DNA of 51,686 nucleotides from positions 1 to 51,686 of the forward strand of contig CANDJN010000015.1 of assembly GCA_947385085.1 (NCBI GenBank), read 5' to 3'. The translations under genes were made by a program, and so were the position numbers. The notes beneath the pieces are model-generated. The model was not told the DNA's origin and searched no databases. It saw nothing but the letters and a program-made list of their open reading frames with translations. Positions within the stretch are counted from its first letter, which is position 1; the number at the start of each line of letters is the position of its first letter. This stretch comes from an uncultured Erysipelotrichaceae bacterium. GTDB lineage: Bacteria; Bacillota_I; Bacilli_A; Erysipelotrichales; Erysipelotrichaceae. Shown here piece by piece: positions 1-8,620 of this stretch.

Positions 1-1086
1 ATCAACACCGGCACTTGCGCCCGATCCAGGTGTTTTCGTATATTGTATTTCATGCTTATTAACTATCTCTAAATCCAGAAAGTTAGATATCGCTGAACTA
101 GATAAAGGGCGATTAGAAGATGGATCAACTTCCTCATTTATAATTGCCACCTTATATTTTCCCACAGGTATTCCACTCAAATTTAATGCAAGCTTATTGC
201 TGGATGCACTTCCCACATTACGATAATATTTGATAGTCGATCCACTTGCATCATATAACAGCACTGCAATTGTTCCATTTCCGCTAGCGTTTGCCTCTAA
301 ATTAACCGTACTATCTAAGACTGTCTTTCTGGTAGATTGATTGTCTTTCATTGCTTTTATATCTACCAGTGAAGCATTCATAGTTGAGGAAAGAATACGG
401 ATTCTTACAAAAGGACTCGATGTTCCATCACTTGGTACACCCTTTGCCAATTTATAGGGATGCCAATTACCATCCTGATAGCCTGAATCTGCCGCAAAGA
501 CAATTTTATTCTTATCCAAAAGGGCAAATGATCTGATAGACGCACCCTTTGAGCCGGGATTTATAGAGATAACGCCTTGTGATTTATTATATTGTGTTCC
601 TGATACACTATCGATAACAGTATGAGCATTTGCCACATCCCATTGTGCTACATTATATAACGTGCTGTTACCGGGTAGTGATACAGTATTGTCTAGCCAG
701 TAGGCACAATTATCTTTATAAATTCGATCAAGAACTCTTACAGATTGAATATCTTCTAACGTTGGAAGAAATGGTAGTTTATTACATGCCGAAGCTTCTT
801 TACTGTTCAATGTCACATCCGCTGCTTCCTGCCTGATGACACTTCTGTTTAAGCTTTGCAAAATTTCACCATATCGAAATGACCGTGAAGCCATTAACAC
901 ATATTCACCATTATTATTGCCAATATCCCAAATCATATCACTGCCTTGATGTTCACCATAAACAATTTTTGTGCCTATGTCTAGTGTAAAATTAGATGCT
1001 GCCTTCATTTGATTTGTAAAGTACGCATAAGCAGCAGTTACAGTAGCTATTAGTGCTAGTCCGGTAATACCAATTTTCTTCCACAT
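1..1086 (-). CDS. Secreted or membrane-anchored protein, partial (3' end outside window)
   Basis: The reading frame is open for 362 codons from the ATG at 1086 to the window edge, so the C-terminus is missing. The start MWKKIGITG is followed by a hydrophobic stretch (about residues 6-22) that fits a signal peptide or N-terminal anchor. The rest is rich in Ser, Asn, Asp and Gly and reads as beta-rich extracellular sequence with no Walker, HTH or catalytic motif that I can see. A purine-rich GGAAAGGAAG lies just upstream of the ATG. The gene heads away from the phosphatase gene, with a hairpin between them. I do not recognise the family; export is inferred from the N-terminus only. Confidence 0.75.
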   Translation of the reverse strand, partial: MWKKIGITGLALIATVTAAYAYFTNQMKAASNFTLDIGTKIVYGEHQGSDMIWDIGNNNGEYVLMASRSFRYGEILQSLNRSVIRQEAADVTLNSKEASACNKLPFLPTLEDIQSVRVLDRIYKDNCAYWLDNTVSLPGNSTLYNVAQWDVANAHTVIDSVSGTQYNKSQGVISINPGSKGASIRSFALLDKNKIVFAADSGYQDGNWHPYKLAKGVPSDGTSSPFVRIRILSSTMNASLVDIKAMKDNQSTRKTVLDSTVNLEANASGNGTIAVLLYDASGSTIKYYRNVGSASSNKLALNLSGIPVGKYKVAIINEEVDPSSNRPLSSSAISNFLDLEIVNKHEIQYTKTPGSGASAGVD

Positions 1087-1209
1087 AATAATTCTTCCTT
1101 TCCCTGCTTTGTCTATAAAAGTACACTTATCAAGACAAGGGAAAAGTGATAGAAAATGTAGGTATTATGGCGCTAAAACTTATATTTCAACGATAAATTC
1201 GCATGTTTA

Positions 1210-1237
1210 AAAAGGTGTACCTTGTAATACACCTTTT
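1210..1237 (-). terminator. Rho-independent terminator after the HAD gene
   Basis: A perfect 10-bp stem, AAAAGGTGTA with TACACCTTTT, encloses an 8-nt loop. Read on the minus strand the 3' arm runs into a short T tract, as expected downstream of the HAD gene ending at 1377. It could also work on the plus strand, where T-rich sequence follows. Confidence 0.7.
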
Positions 1238-1376
1238 CCCTATTTTGTATGTTTTTTCTTTACTGTGCATATACGCAAAAATGGCAATTCCACCCGAATT
1301 GCTTGTACATATTGTACCATTTTTCGCTATATAGAGTATTCTTTTCTTTGTTTTGTTCGTACCGAAACTGCTTTTA

Positions 1377-2084
1377 TTATCGAATCATGGTAATCTTTTT
1401 GATCAGCTTTGATAATTCTGATTCTGATGTGACAATAAAATCCGGTCGTTTTGGCAATGTGGTGACATCGCGGTGACGACGATTTAAAAAAATCATATGC
1501 CATCCGGCTTGAATGGCTCCCTTTACATCATGCTGGGGAGAGTCACCAATATAATATGTTTCCGATTTATTCAAATCCATAGCCTTTTCCACATGATCAA
1601 ATGCCTTCAGGTCGGGCTTTGACGCATGAATCGCCTCCGATATGAAAATATTTTCTTTTTCCACCCATTGGATTAATTTCAAACTGTCAATCTTCTTTTG
1701 CTGATGCGCTGTTAACCCATTGGTTAGAATTCCCACTGTTTGGTGCTGATCCTTTAAAAAATCCAAAAGATTTCTCATCTCTGCTGACAAGCTAATCTTA
1801 TATTCACTTTGCCGATAACACTGCTGAAAGCGATCCGCCTCTTTTTGATCAATGGTATATCCCATTTCTTCCATAGCCATACAAACACGTAGTGCTCCTG
1901 CATCATCTAAAGATATTTCACCCCTCATGATTTTAGGGAACAAGGCATCCCCATGCTTCCGTGTCAATGTGAAAAGCTGCTCTACATCAAGAGAAAATTG
2001 ATTGCCCCAAAGCGTCTTTATTGCGTTTTTTAACGGCTGCGTTAAATCATATAACGTATCATCCACATCAAAAATAAAATTCAT
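1377..2084 (-). CDS. HAD-superfamily hydrolase (YjjG/YigB-like nucleotidase or phosphatase)
   Basis: This 235-residue protein starts MNFIFDVDDTLYDL, the HAD motif I (DxDxT) with nucleophile and acid/base aspartates. A helical cap of about 80 residues follows, then motif II as GILTNGLT near residue 120, a lysine in HASKPDLKAF (motif III), and motif IV as YIGDSPQHDV near residue 178. These are the catalytic elements of HAD-IA phosphatases. The family acts on phosphorylated metabolites, often nucleoside monophosphates or sugar phosphates, in the cytoplasm; the substrate cannot be read from sequence. GAGGTG precedes the ATG by about 6 nt. It lies downstream of prfB but is separated by a strong terminator, so it is probably a separate unit. 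Confidence 0.85.
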   Translation of the reverse strand: MNFIFDVDDTLYDLTQPLKNAIKTLWGNQFSLDVEQLFTLTRKHGDALFPKIMRGEISLDDAGALRVCMAMEEMGYTIDQKEADRFQQCYRQSEYKISLSAEMRNLLDFLKDQHQTVGILTNGLTAHQQKKIDSLKLIQWVEKENIFISEAIHASKPDLKAFDHVEKAMDLNKSETYYIGDSPQHDVKGAIQAGWHMIFLNRRHRDVTTLPKRPDFIVTSESELSKLIKKITMIR

Positions 2085-2185
2085 TTCTACACCTCATTTT
2101 TCTATATTATAACATGCACTCACTGAAAAAAATAATTTTCTTAACCAGCAATTTATTTCCATTTATCCACACTTACTTCATAATT

Positions 2186-2224
2186 CAAAAAAAAGATGGC
2201 ATTCTTCTTAAGAATAATCCATCT
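2186..2224 (-). terminator. Terminator of the secA-prfB unit
   Basis: On the minus strand AGATGG pairs with CCATCT, with an inner pairing of ATTCTT and AAGAAT, and a run of eight T follows. It begins 20 nt after the prfB stop codon. Confidence 0.85.
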
Positions 2225-2243
2225 ATTTTAAGCTTCATTCGCT

Positions 2244-3345
2244 CTACGCCATCTGCATTTTTAAATACGCAAAGATGAAGTCATCCAAATCGCCGTCCAT
2301 AACATTTTGAATCTGCGTTGTTTCATGATTGGTACGCACATCCTTCACCAGTGAATACGGGTGGAAAACATAAGAACGAATTTGTGAGCCCCACTCAATC
2401 AGTTTTTGCTCGCCCTTGATCTCTGCCAGTTTGGCTTCCTGTTCTTCAATCATTCGCTGATACAGACGAGACTTTAAAATACGCAGAGCTTCTTCACGGT
2501 TTTCATGTTGGGAACGACCGTTTTGACATGTCGCAACCAACCCGGTCGGCTTGTGAACCATTCGGACTGCCGAATCGGTTTTATTAATATGCTGACCCCC
2601 GGCACCGCTGGCACGCTTGGTCTCTACGATCAGATCCTCGGGCTTGATGTCAATCTCGATTTCATCCTGAAACTGCGGCATGACATCTAATGACGCAAAG
2701 CTTGTATGACGACGAGCTCCGGCATCAAAGGGAGAAATCCGCACCAATCGATGAACACCCTTTTCCGCCTTTAAGTAGCCGTATGCCTTGTCGCCCTCAA
2801 CTAAGAAGGTAACGGATTTTATGCCTGCTTCATCGCCGTTTTGATAATCCAGCACCGTGACCTTAAAGCCTTTTTTGTTTGCCCAGCGGGTATACATGCG
2901 ATAAAGCATCTCTGCCCAGTCACACGATTCAGTACCGCCGGCTCCCGGATGTATTTCTAAAATCGCATTAGACTGATCGTATTCATGCGACAACAGCACC
3001 TTGATTTCAAAGTCCGCAAAGACCGTGCACATCTCTGTGAATTCTTCTTCAAACAAAGGAAACAGTTCTTCGTCCATTTCCTCTTTCAACATCTGCGCCG
3101 TATCTTGTAATGACGCAATGGATTGTTTCAGGGAATCATACGCATCTACGACCTCTTTCAGTGAATTCAATTGACGTATCGTTCGCTGAGCCTGATCCGC
3201 ATCACTCCAGAAATTATCCTCCATTGTTTTTTGCGTTAATTCTTCAATCTTATAGCTTTTCTCATCGTAGTCAAAGTGACTCACCCAACGAAGCGAGCTT
3301 CGCTGAGTGAGTATCCAATCGTTGCTTTATTTCATATAATTCCAT
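2244..3345 (-). CDS. prfB: Peptide chain release factor 2, with programmed +1 frameshift
   Basis: RF2 recognises UGA and UAA stops and triggers peptide release on the ribosome. The product spans two frames. The first is 24 codons from the ATG at 3345 (MELYEIKQ) and ends in CTT TGA at 3276-3271. A +1 shift on CTT skips one T and continues into DYDEKSYK, giving a protein of 366 residues, the usual RF2 length. The catalytic GGQ (SGAGGQHINKTDS) and the stop-recognition tripeptide SPF (VRISPFDAG) are both present. A frame-2 GTG at 3284 could be mistaken for the start, but it has no proper RBS and would lose the N-terminal helix. It follows secA by 61 nt, the common Bacillota order. Confidence 0.95.
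3270..3288 (-). promoter_or_regulatory. prfB +1 frameshift signal
   Basis: The minus strand reads GGGTGAG-TCA-CTT-TGA-C. The SD-like GGTGAG sits 3 nt before the slippery CTT and the in-frame UGA is followed by C, the weak-termination context known from other prfB genes. Low RF2 slows termination at this UGA and favours the shift, which gives autoregulation. Confidence 0.9.
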
Positions 3346-3406
3346 CATTACCCATACCTTTCATCTTTCGTCAATAACAAATCTTAATCAAAACGCATTA
3401 ATTCCT

Positions 3407-5782
3407 TTATTTGTCTTTTTCCGACGGTTCCTTGGTTTCTTCCTGCTCCTGACGCTTAATCTCAACCTTTAAAGCAAAGAATACAACTTCCCTGGCAATC
3501 CGCTGCATCATTTCTTCAAACATTTCATAACCTTCGGATACGTATGCTTGAAGCGGGTTATTCTGCGCATAAGAACGCAAATGAATACCGTTGCGCAGCT
3601 TGTCCATCATATCGATATGCTCAATCCAGTTGCGATCCATGTTGCGCAACACGATTGTTTTCTCAAACGGCAGGAATTGTTCCTTGATCGGGGCAATCTT
3701 GGCTTCATAGATCTCAAAGATTTTATCAGCACAGAAGCGTGTTGCCTGATCTTGATTCAAGCCGCGCAAGTCATCCGCCTTGATGATGCCTTCCTCTAGT
3801 CCTAACAAATTCAAGCCTTGAACGATGCTTTCACCATTCACCGTATCCTCATGATGAGACTGATCAACATTGGCTGCGACAATACTGTCTACCACACGAT
3901 CACACATATCGCGGACAATACTGTGAACATCGTCATTTTCCAATACGAAATTGCGCTGTTCATACATAATTTCACGCTGCTTGCGCAATACATCATCATA
4001 ATCCAATAACTGCTTACGCACATCAAAGTTATAGCCTTCTACGCGCTTCTGCGCTTGTGAAATGGACTTGGTTACCATTTTGGATTCCACCTGTTGATCA
4101 CCGATCGTCGCAAACAGTCCTTCCAATCGCTCTCCACCGAATCGTATCATCAAATTATCCTGCAAGGACACATAGAAACGAGAATATCCCGGATCGCCTT
4201 GACGACCGCTTCGTCCGCGCAGCTGATTATCAATGCGGCGTGATTCATGACGCTCGCTGCCGATAACGGCTAAACCACCCAGCGCGCGGGAATCTTCACT
4301 TAATTTAATATCGGTACCACGACCTGCCATATTGGTGGCGATTGTTACGGATTTCACCTGGCCCGCCTTCGCTACAATTTCCGCTTCACGGGCATGGTTT
4401 TTGGCATTCAACACTTCATGGGGAATCTTGCGGTCTTTTAACATTTGCGAAATCAATTCGCTTGTTTCTACGGCAATCGTACCCACAAGCACTGGTTGGC
4501 CACGTTCATACAGCGATTCCACCTCATCGCACAGCGCCTTGAACTTCAATGCCTTTGTGCCCCAAATCGCGTCTGGATAATCCACACGCTGAACCGGCTT
4601 ATTGGTCGGTATCACAATAACGCGCATATTATAAATTTCCAAGAATTCTTCTTCCTCGGTCTTTGCCGTACCGGTCATACCTGCCAGCTTCTCATACAAA
4701 CGGAAGAAATTCTGATAAGTGATCGTTGCCAGCGTACTCGTTTCCTCTTTGATCTTTACGCCTTCCTTTGCCTCTATTGCCTGATGCAGACCATCCGAAT
4801 AGGCACGTCCCGGCATCGTACGTCCGGTAAACTGATCGACAATGACAATCTCATCCTCTTGTACGACATACTCGACATCCTTCATCATAATATAATTGGC
4901 TTTCAATGCCTGTTGGATATGATGAACGAGCTGCGTATGCTCAATATCATAAAGATTCTTGATCTTGAATTTGCGTTCCGCAACGCTGACGCCTTTTTCC
5001 GTTAACTGAATCTGGCGCGTTTTTTCATCAATTTCATATTCATCCTTATGCAGACGCTTGACAAACATATCGGCCTGTAAATACAAATTAGCGGTTTGCT
5101 TACGCCCACCGGAAATAATCAACGGAGTCCGCGATTCATCAACGAGAATGGAGTCCACCTCATCGACAATCGCCATATGCAGACCACGCTGTACCCGATC
5201 CTTGACATCGGTTACCATGTTGTCGCGCAAATAGTCAAAGCCAAGCTCGGAATTGGTCGTATATGTAATATCACATGCATACGCCGCGCGTTTTTGCCGC
5301 GAGTCCATTGCCCGCATGTTGACACCGACGCTTAAGCCGAGGAAACGGTAAATCTCGCCCATCCATTCCGCGTCACGGCCTGCCAGATATTCATTCACCG
5401 TAATGACATGTATCCCCTTTTGTGCCAACGCATTCAAGTATACGCACATAACGGCGGTTAACGTCTTACCTTCACCGGTCTTCATCTCGGCAATATCGCC
5501 CTGATGCATCGCTGCCGCACCCATAATTTGAACCTTATAGGGATATTCGTGAATGACACGCTGTGATGCTTCACGCGCAACCGCAAAGGCTTCTACCTGA
5601 AGATCATCCAATGTCTCGCCCTGTTCATAGCGAGCCTTAAATTCTTCCGTTTTCGCTTTCAGCTCATCATCGCTGAGTGCGCGCATTGTTTCGCTTAATG
5701 CATCCACCTTATTGGCAATCTGCTCTAATCGCCCCAATATTTTTTTCTCGCCGCTGAATAGGCGTTCCAAGAAATTTGCCAT
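3407..5782 (-). CDS. secA: Preprotein translocase ATPase SecA
   Basis: SecA is the cytosolic motor that pushes unfolded preproteins through SecYEG. The 791-residue product shows NBD1 with Walker A (MKTGEGKTLTA, about residue 100) and the DEVDSILVDESRTP Walker B region, the preprotein cross-linking domain after TPLIISGG, NBD2 with AGRGTDIKL and RGRSGRQGDPG, and the helical scaffold and wing domains. The tail ends in charged EEPSEKDK-like sequence without the Cys-rich zinc/SecB-binding motif, so it is shorter than B. subtilis SecA, as in several Bacillota. An AT-rich leader precedes the gene; prfB follows and is probably co-transcribed. Confidence 0.97.
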   Translation of the reverse strand: MANFLERLFSGEKKILGRLEQIANKVDALSETMRALSDDELKAKTEEFKARYEQGETLDDLQVEAFAVAREASQRVIHEYPYKVQIMGAAAMHQGDIAEMKTGEGKTLTAVMCVYLNALAQKGIHVITVNEYLAGRDAEWMGEIYRFLGLSVGVNMRAMDSRQKRAAYACDITYTTNSELGFDYLRDNMVTDVKDRVQRGLHMAIVDEVDSILVDESRTPLIISGGRKQTANLYLQADMFVKRLHKDEYEIDEKTRQIQLTEKGVSVAERKFKIKNLYDIEHTQLVHHIQQALKANYIMMKDVEYVVQEDEIVIVDQFTGRTMPGRAYSDGLHQAIEAKEGVKIKEETSTLATITYQNFFRLYEKLAGMTGTAKTEEEEFLEIYNMRVIVIPTNKPVQRVDYPDAIWGTKALKFKALCDEVESLYERGQPVLVGTIAVETSELISQMLKDRKIPHEVLNAKNHAREAEIVAKAGQVKSVTIATNMAGRGTDIKLSEDSRALGGLAVIGSERHESRRIDNQLRGRSGRQGDPGYSRFYVSLQDNLMIRFGGERLEGLFATIGDQQVESKMVTKSISQAQKRVEGYNFDVRKQLLDYDDVLRKQREIMYEQRNFVLENDDVHSIVRDMCDRVVDSIVAANVDQSHHEDTVNGESIVQGLNLLGLEEGIIKADDLRGLNQDQATRFCADKIFEIYEAKIAPIKEQFLPFEKTIVLRNMDRNWIEHIDMMDKLRNGIHLRSYAQNNPLQAYVSEGYEMFEEMMQRIAREVVFFALKVEIKRQEQEETKEPSEKDK

Positions 5783-6002
5783 TGATTTATCCTCCGATCA
5801 TCATCGTTACTCTTTCGATACTTACTCTTTATTTTAACACATATTCGCGTTAAAGACGAGGCTTAACTGCCGGATCGCATAAAAAAGTGCTGTTAACAAC
5901 GCTTTTGACTTCCCAAAAATGGAATAGGAAAATCCATTGTTTTCGCTTTCCGACCATCTGTGGTATAATGCCCTTGCGATCCAAGTCATACGCAAGGCCA
6001 TG

Positions 6003-6025
6003 AAAAAAGACTGCTTTCGCAGTCT
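6003..6025 (-). terminator. Terminator of the cold-shock gene
   Basis: AGACTGC and GCAGTCT form a perfect 7-bp stem around a GAAA tetraloop on the minus strand, followed by six T. It begins 14 nt after the csp stop codon. Confidence 0.9.
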
Positions 6026-6038
6026 ATCTTGTTGTTTC

Positions 6039-6236
6039 TTACAGTTTTACGATGTTATGAGCTTGCGGTCCGCGATCGGTCTCCACTTCATCAAACTCAA
6101 CTTCCACATCATTGTCGATGGTCTTAAAACCTTCCATCATCAGCTGTGAATAGTGAAAGAATACATCTTTGCCATCTTCTTTAGTGATGAATCCGTATCC
6201 TTTCTCTTGATTGAACATTTTTACTTTACCTTTCAT
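6039..6236 (-). CDS. cspA: Cold-shock-domain RNA-binding protein
   Basis: This 65-residue OB-fold protein starts MKGKVKMFNQEKGYGFI. RNP1 appears as KGYGFI and RNP2 as VFFHYS, and it ends at the typical Csp length. Members bind single-stranded RNA and DNA and melt secondary structure, acting as RNA chaperones. The VFFHY aromatic cluster is intact. It has its own promoter and a compact terminator, so it is a monocistronic unit with a leader of about 36 nt. Whether this copy is cold-induced cannot be told from sequence. Confidence 0.95.
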   Translation of the reverse strand: MKGKVKMFNQEKGYGFITKEDGKDVFFHYSQLMMEGFKTIDNDVEVEFDEVETDRGPQAHNIVKL

Positions 6237-6278
6237 TAGAGTCCTATACCTTTCTAGCTAATCTTAATGCATGGTTTC

Positions 6279-6307
6279 ATTATATATGCTTTCCTGTAGA
6301 AATGCAA
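6279..6307 (-). promoter_or_regulatory. Sigma-A-type promoter of the csp gene
   Basis: On the minus strand TTGCAT (6302-6307) and TATAAT (6279-6284) are 17 bp apart, close to consensus. The start would lie near 6272. Confidence 0.8.
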
Positions 6308-6438
6308 GGGATATACATCGGATTTTCATAAATTTTTCCATTCTACGACAGGTTAAAAATAAATGCCGGCAAAAGACGGTTTTCATTGCCATAGAATTCC
6401 TTTACCACTGCGAAAAATGACGAAATGAGGGATTACAC

Positions 6439-7980
6439 ATGATCAGTAAAGAACGTGAGCCATGGACTCGCATCCTTGAAGTATTTACATGGTTATACTG
6501 CTTTATGATGTTAACGCTGTTTCTGTTTTACACAGAAGAAGGTTTTTTTCATATCACCGATGCCAAATATCACTGCTTTATTTTCTTGTCTCTTGTTTTC
6601 ATAGCCGTAAGCTTATCCTGTCTTTGTATTCGTTTTTTCTATCATCAAAAAGCATGTCACTTCCATCATCTCATTCACAGCTTATCGATCAGTGACTGGT
6701 GTATGCTGGGACTGCTTGCTTCCCATACGATAACACTGATGATTTCCCCTTATCCAAGTGAAGCATTCAGTGGAACGATTGGACGGCACTTGGGGTATAG
6801 CTTTACAATGATCATAGTGATCCTCTATTTTTTAATATCCCGTCAGCTTGTGCATCATAAGACGCTGCTTCATTGCTTCCTGATTGCTTCCACGCCTGTA
6901 ATCCTTTTGGGTATCGGCAATTCCTTAGGATGGGATCCGCTTCATTTTTTTCAACACCTTAGTATGGAAGATCAAACACGCTTTTTATCCACCATCGGCA
7001 ATGTCACCTTCTTTGCCCAGCTCATGTGCTTATGCGCGCCTATTGCGGCGATGTTACTGATGAATACGAACAAGCAAAGATTGCGCTATGGCTATGAAGC
7101 ATTCCTTTTTATAGGCTTTTACGCACTTGTGATTGCGCATATTGACAGCGCCTATTTAGGGTTGATCGCTTTTCTGCTTTTCTGCTTTAACCAAAACGTT
7201 ACCAACCAAAAAGGACTTCATGATTTTTTGATCGTGCTTACCCTGTTTTTCGCCGCTGCGGCAACCGGACAAATGATTCATAACATCACAGTGTTTCCCA
7301 GCGAGGGCATTTCTCAATATCTGCTTTCTTGTACATGGGTTTGGATTGCCCTTGCCCTATCATTACTCGGAGTATTTTGCAGTCGGTTAAGCAATGCGCA
7401 TTTTCCCGCCTTGCCCTATTCAAAAATCCGTAAAGCGGTATTGATTTCTGCCCTGCTTGCCATCCTCCTTGTACTGTTCTTTATGGCTTATTTTACCCTT
7501 TATCCACCCGGACAAGATTCACCGCTGCTTTCCTACCTGCGCTTTGACGATGCTTGGGGTTCTCAGCGTGGGCTGTTATGGAAACAGCTTACTTCCTTAT
7601 ATGTTCATAAATTTACTCTGCCGCAGAAGCTGTTTGGACAAGGCTTGGATTGTGTGCGTCTGATATTAACTCAGAATCTCGGCAATTCTTATCTTCCTTT
7701 CGATAATGCGCATAATGAATATCTTCAATATCTCGTAACCAGCGGAATTATTGGATTATCGCTTTATCTTGTCCTAGGCGCTTCCCTGTTTGTTCGTCTT
7801 TCTTCGCGTTGTGATCAGCCCTATACCAAAGCCATCGCCGCTGCCATTATCACATATGGTGCACAGGCGCTTACCTCTCTAAACCAGCCGATTATTACCC
7901 CGTTATTGTTTCTGTTCTTTGCGATCGGAGAATCCATACTGCGTCAGCCTCTCATAAAATCAGTGGATGTCAACGATTGA
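6439..7980 (+). CDS. O-antigen ligase/polymerase-like membrane protein (Wzy_C family)
   Basis: This 513-residue protein has about a dozen hydrophobic helices spread over its length, with a large loop around residues 355-430. The loop and the following helix contain DNAHNEYLQYLVTSG, the His-Asn motif typical of Wzy_C ligases and polymerases (WaaL, Wzy), which transfer or polymerise lipid-linked glycans outside the membrane. GAGGG lies 8 nt before the ATG. There is no glycan cluster around it, although a sugar transferase lies 6 kb downstream on the other strand. Other members act on teichuronic acids or in protein glycosylation, so the substrate is open. Its 3' end overlaps convergent comFC by 11 nt. 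Confidence 0.75.
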   Translation: MISKEREPWTRILEVFTWLYCFMMLTLFLFYTEEGFFHITDAKYHCFIFLSLVFIAVSLSCLCIRFFYHQKACHFHHLIHSLSISDWCMLGLLASHTITLMISPYPSEAFSGTIGRHLGYSFTMIIVILYFLISRQLVHHKTLLHCFLIASTPVILLGIGNSLGWDPLHFFQHLSMEDQTRFLSTIGNVTFFAQLMCLCAPIAAMLLMNTNKQRLRYGYEAFLFIGFYALVIAHIDSAYLGLIAFLLFCFNQNVTNQKGLHDFLIVLTLFFAAAATGQMIHNITVFPSEGISQYLLSCTWVWIALALSLLGVFCSRLSNAHFPALPYSKIRKAVLISALLAILLVLFFMAYFTLYPPGQDSPLLSYLRFDDAWGSQRGLLWKQLTSLYVHKFTLPQKLFGQGLDCVRLILTQNLGNSYLPFDNAHNEYLQYLVTSGIIGLSLYLVLGASLFVRLSSRCDQPYTKAIAAAIITYGAQALTSLNQPIITPLLFLFFAIGESILRQPLIKSVDVND

Positions 7981-8620
7981 GAAAAAAGCCTTTTGCATGT
8001 GGTTGTTGTTCAAGAAACAGCGGATGAGCACAACAGACAAGCGCCTCCGTTTTTTTTATCGTTTTGGGCAACAGATGATAGGCGGCGCGCAGTGTGGCTC
8101 CGGTTGTGAGCACATCATCAATCAATAGCACCTTGCGTTTGGACAAATCCTCATCACAGTGCCAGTCCATAATTTCACTGATATGTTGACGCTGTTCGTA
8201 AGATAACAGCGACTGCTTGTGATCGGATCGTTTGGTAAATGGTTGAAGCCTTGGCAAGGAAATTACCTCGCACATTTCCTTTAACGCATGAAAGCCCCGC
8301 TCCTGATTTTTCTTTGCGCCGGAGGGCATCAATAATAATGTCCAGCCCTTGAACTGTCTGGCGATACGATGACGAAAATCCCAAAAGAACAAACGACGCA
8401 ATGCGATATCCTGGCCTTCCTTATACTGAAAAAGCAGATTCTCCAAAAAATCATTGTATTCATATAAAATATGTACCTTCATATCCTCAAGCATTCGCAC
8501 TGTTTCTACCGGCTTTAATTGACCTTGACAGTCTCCGCATAACAAGGTGTCGCTGTGAAGCCAATGATAAAAATCCTGATGATACGAGATGTCATGGTCA
8601 CATAACAGACATCGCTTCAT
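7970..8620 (-). CDS. comFC: ComFC-like phosphoribosyltransferase-fold competence protein
   Basis: This 216-residue protein begins with a zinc ribbon, Cys pairs in MKRCLLCDH and TLLCGDCQ, then a PRTase fold with the PRPP-binding loop VLLIDDVLTTGAT near residue 167. That is the ComFC/GntX family pattern. ComFC works with ComFA in natural transformation, at the step that brings single-stranded DNA into the cytoplasm. The gene overlaps the 3' end of comFA by 23 nt, so translation is likely coupled. No ComFB lies between them. The presence of both genes suggests transformability, but the rest of the competence machinery is not in this window. Confidence 0.88.
   Translation of the reverse strand: MKRCLLCDHDISYHQDFYHWLHSDTLLCGDCQGQLKPVETVRMLEDMKVHILYEYNDFLENLLFQYKEGQDIALRRLFFWDFRHRIARQFKGWTLLLMPSGAKKNQERGFHALKEMCEVISLPRLQPFTKRSDHKQSLLSYEQRQHISEIMDWHCDEDLSKRKVLLIDDVLTTGATLRAAYHLLPKTIKKTEALVCCAHPLFLEQQPHAKGFFLNR

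Noticed and set aside
4445..5005. A 186-codon plus-strand frame inside secA
   Set aside because: It lies wholly antisense to a confidently assigned gene, has no RBS and shows no domain; it is a shadow of secA codon use.
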